A stretch of DNA of 8,118 nucleotides from Clostridia bacterium (GTDB lineage: Bacteria > Bacillota > Clostridia > UBA1381), in contig CAADSR010000275.1 in assembly GCA_900751685.1 (NCBI GenBank), positions 1 through 8,118 on the forward strand, written 5' to 3'. Position numbers and translations under genes: made by a program. How positions within the stretch are numbered: position 1 is the stretch's first letter; the number at the start of each line of letters is the position of its first letter. Below are positions 7,001 to 8,118 of this stretch, in pieces. The notes beneath the pieces are model-generated. The model did not search any database. It had not been told where the DNA came from and worked only from the letters and a program-made list of their open reading frames with translations.

Positions 7001-7216
7001 GATGTCATCCGCAGCGGGATCGTTGATCTCATCATTGATATTCCGAAAAAAGGAAATGATATTCAAAGCGACGGCTTCAAAATCCGCCGTACAGCTATCG
7101 AGTGCTCTGTTTCTATCATGACAAGCTTAGATACGGTAGCTGCCCTTGTAGACGTTATGGAGCATCATTATACTCCGGATACAGTGGAGATCATCGCGCT
7201 AAGTAATATTCAATAA
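4004..7216 (+). CDS. carB: Carbamoyl-phosphate synthase large subunit, start codon non-canonical or lost
   Basis: CarB makes carbamoyl phosphate from bicarbonate, ammonia and two ATP. From 4004 it is 1070 residues, the normal length. It has two homologous halves. The first has a pre-ATP-grasp motif VLVIGSGPIIIGQAAEFDY from residue 10 and metal/ATP ligands in EINPR (Glu298, Asn300, Arg302). The second has VIVIGSGPIRIGQGIEFDY from about 556 and EVNPR (Glu835, Asn837, Arg839). A helical oligomerisation region lies between, and a methylglyoxal-synthase-like allosteric domain begins near 943 with TTGTA at 971-975. The odd point is the start: residues 2-45 are plainly CarB, in frame back to a stop at 3995-3997, yet that stretch has no ATG, GTG or TTG. 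The first TTG (4139) would remove the first 45 residues, including the glycine-rich loop. I chose 4004 because the ribosome binding site at 3988-3994 and the conserved Met-Pro-Leu beginning point there; the codon is AAG. The rest of the reading frame is undamaged. Confidence 0.9.
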   Translation, partial: KPLDQSIKKVLVIGSGPIIIGQAAEFDYSGTQACQAIKEEGIEVVLVNSNPATIMTDRGMATHTYIEPLNMDYLEKIIQKERPDSVIAGMGGQTGLNLSCELYDSGLLEKYNMKVIGTSIPSIKEGEDRDSFKKLMERTNQPIAPSEIVTDVESGLSFAEKIGYPVIVRPAYTLGGTGGGIADDPEQLVEILSQGLHLSRVGQVLLEKSIKGWKEIEFEVVRDGAGNCITVCSMENIDPVGVHTGDSIVVAPALTLADKEYQMLRTAAIDIINSIEIKGGCNVQFALDPKSFEYAVIEINPRVSRSSALASKATGYPIAKIAAKIALGYNLDEIKNAVTGKTYACFEPTIDYIVTKIPKWPFDKFFGAKRNLGTKMMATGEVMAIGNTLEASLLKGVRSLEIKQYTLERDSSKKRSTLELRQRVQVPDDERLFDLAELIRRNYRMEKIAELTGMDPFFLQKIKNIVDAEEELKNYKLKDITYDIMKKYKKMGFSDKGIAELIGCHGNEVFELRKSLGILPVYKMVDTCAGEFEAVSPYYYSTYDEIDEAVPSDKKKVIVIGSGPIRIGQGIEFDYCSVHSILALEKAGVETIIINNNPETVSTDFDTSDKLYFEPLTEEDVYNIIEKERPDGVILQFGGQTAIKLANFLEEMNVPILGTQPKSIDEAEDREKFDELLEKLDIKRPKGKAVWSVKEGIEEANKLEYPLLVRPSYVLGGQGMEITRNELDLVRYLTDAFQKDKKNPVLIDRYLGGREIEVDAICDGKDVLIPGIMEHLERAGVHSGDSISIYPPQNISDEIIEKIKDVTYRIAIELKVIGMINIQFIEFRNELYIIEVNPRSSRTVPYITKVTNVPVIDIATQIMLGHSLKEQGYSTGIAPVANTVAIKVPVFSTEKLPQVEVSLGPEMRSTGEVLGLGKTFAEAMYKGFVGAGTTIPQPGSTILVTVRDLDKDNFLPIAKRFAALGCKFIATTGTAKMLEENNIPVQIAKKISEGVPNVMDVIRSGIVDLIIDIPKKGNDIQSDGFKIRRTAIECSVSIMTSLDTVAALVDVMEHHYTPDTVEIIALSNIQ

Positions 7217-7224
7217 ATAAATTA

Positions 7225-7270
7225 AAAAGAGACTTTTTCAAATTCATTGAAAAAGTCTCTTTTCTTTGAT
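7225..7270 (+). terminator. Intrinsic terminator of the carAB operon
   Basis: The arms 7225-7240 (AAAAGAGACTTTTTCA) and 7248-7263 are perfect complements, giving a 16-bp stem with a 7-base loop. The 3' arm ends in four T, followed by C and three more T. It starts 8 bases after the carB stop and separates carAB from hydE. Confidence 0.9.
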
Positions 7271-7284
7271 AAATTTTTATCAAA
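7265..7284. promoter_or_regulatory. Palindrome upstream of hydE, candidate Rex operator
   Basis: The 18-base core at 7266-7283 is TTGATAA-ATTT-TTATCAA, a perfect inverted repeat that extends one more base on each side. From established knowledge the clostridial Rex consensus is TTGTTAA-N4-TTAACAA. The spacing and length match exactly, and 12 of 14 defined positions agree, the two differences being a symmetrical pair. It ends five bases before the proposed -35 box of hydE. Rex is an NADH/NAD+-sensing repressor of fermentation and hydrogenase genes, which suits hydE. The alternative is an AT-rich palindrome trailing the carB terminator. Confidence 0.45.
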
Positions 7285-7288
7285 CTTA

Positions 7289-7317
7289 TTGTTTTTTTTG
7301 TTTGTTTATTATATAAT
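7289..7317 (+). promoter_or_regulatory. Promoter of hydE
   Basis: A perfect TATAAT -10 box (7312-7317) lies 17 bases after TTGTTT (7289-7294), a weak -35 box matching three of six consensus bases. Transcription would start near 7324, giving a leader of under 20 bases before the hydE start. The weak -35 box fits a promoter under regulation. Confidence 0.65.
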
Positions 7318-7340
7318 GGAAAGAGAACCGAGGTGGATTT

Positions 7341-8118
7341 ATGGAAATTGAAAAAATGACAAAAAAAGACTTAACCCAACTCATCCGGCAATATGCAAAA
7401 GGCCCTTCATCCGCGCTGATGGAATCAGCCTGTGCCGAGCGAGACCGTTATTATGGAAAACGGGTTTTTATCCGGGGGCTGATCGAGTTTACAAATTACT
7501 GCAAAAATGATTGTTACTATTGCGGCATCCGCTGCCAAAATAAGAACATTAACCGCTACCGTCTGACAGAGGAGCAAATCTTGGCCTGTTGTAATGCTGG
7601 TGCTGGGCTGGGCCTTCATACGTTCGTCCTTCAGGGCGGTGAAGACCCTTACTTTACAACACCGCGGCTGTGCAGTATCATCACAAAAATAAAAAAAGCC
7701 CATCCAAATGCTGCTGTTACATTATCTGTTGGTGAGAAAGACAAGTCTTCTTATGAAGCCTTTTTAAAGGCTGGAGCAGACCGCTATCTTTTGCGGCATG
7801 AGACAGCTTCTGCTTCCCATTATAATCTGCTTCATCCATCCGCTTTATCCTTACAGCACCGGAAGGAATGCTTATGGACCTTAAAACGCCTAGGATATCA
7901 GACAGGCGCTGGCTTTATGGTCGGCTCTCCCGGCCAAACGGCTGAACATCTTGCCGAAGATCTGTTATTCTTAAAAGAACTACAGCCTCAAATGGTAGGG
8001 ATCGGGCCTTTTATCCCCCATCAGGATACTCCGTTTGCGACACAGCCCCCGGGCTCACTCCCATTGGTTCTGACGATGTTGGTATTGACCCGTCTGATGC
8101 TTCCCCAAGTGCTGCGCC
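7341..8118 (+). CDS. hydE: [FeFe]-hydrogenase H-cluster maturase HydE, 3' end outside window
   Basis: The first 259 codons of a radical SAM enzyme are present, and the gene runs off the window end; the family is usually about 350 residues. The [4Fe-4S]-SAM motif is CKNDCYYC (Cys54, Cys58, Cys61), inside FTNYCKNDCYYCGIR. Other HydE hallmarks are the stretch LQGGEDPYFTT, VTLSVGE, the YLLRHETA motif, GFMVGSPGQT and MVGIGPFIPHQDTPF. By family knowledge HydE works with HydF and HydG to build the diiron subcluster of [FeFe]-hydrogenase in the cytoplasm. The ATG follows GAGGTGG (7330-7336) closely. A terminator and its own promoter separate it from carAB, so the adjacency to carbamoyl-phosphate synthase is probably accidental. 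Related radical SAM enzymes such as PylB or BioB are less likely, because the LRHETA and GIGPFIPH motifs are HydE-like. No frameshift or stop is seen in the visible part. Confidence 0.93.
   Translation, partial: MEIEKMTKKDLTQLIRQYAKGPSSALMESACAERDRYYGKRVFIRGLIEFTNYCKNDCYYCGIRCQNKNINRYRLTEEQILACCNAGAGLGLHTFVLQGGEDPYFTTPRLCSIITKIKKAHPNAAVTLSVGEKDKSSYEAFLKAGADRYLLRHETASASHYNLLHPSALSLQHRKECLWTLKRLGYQTGAGFMVGSPGQTAEHLAEDLLFLKELQPQMVGIGPFIPHQDTPFATQPPGSLPLVLTMLVLTRLMLPQVLR

Overview
This window looks like chromosomal DNA of an anaerobic, moderate-GC Bacillota, probably class Clostridia. The reasons are strong AAGGAGG-type ribosome binding sites, near-consensus sigma-A promoters with 17-base spacers, a copper-amine-oxidase-like stalk-domain secreted protein, a membrane CcdA-thioredoxin fusion, and an [FeFe]-hydrogenase maturase (HydE), which points to fermentative hydrogen metabolism. 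The genus cannot be fixed from the sequence alone. I see no insertion sequence, phage, tRNA, rRNA or CRISPR signal.

Layout. (1) 23-1327, plus strand: a CcdA-like electron-transfer membrane domain fused to an extracytoplasmic TlpA/ResA-type thioredoxin domain. (2) 1341-1372: a strong hairpin shared by two convergent genes. (3) 1392-2498, minus strand: a secreted protein with a two-lobed stalk domain and a DUF3298/RsiV-like C-terminal half, starting at TTG, with its own promoter at 2528-2556. (4) 2557-2949: a regulatory region holding an inverted repeat, a near-perfect promoter (2720-2748), a 30-codon leader ORF with its own ribosome binding site (2787-2879), and an intrinsic terminator that begins two bases after the leader stop codon. 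(5) carA (2950-4002) and carB (about 4004-7216): the two subunits of carbamoyl-phosphate synthetase. (6) A terminator, then a palindrome resembling a Rex operator, a promoter and the start of hydE (7341 to beyond the window end).

How the parts work together. CarA releases ammonia from glutamine, and CarB uses it with bicarbonate and two ATP to make carbamoyl phosphate, the precursor of pyrimidines and arginine. The leader ORF plus terminator upstream of carA has the architecture of a transcription attenuator. Its U-rich 3' half and lack of arginine codons fit a UTP-sensing, pyrBI-like mechanism better than arginine-codon stalling; this is inference. The hydE unit is transcriptionally separate and may answer to the NADH/NAD+ ratio through Rex.

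The two points most worth following are the attenuator-like carA leader and the absence of any ordinary start codon for carB: the conserved N-terminus is intact, but the expected ATG position reads AAG.
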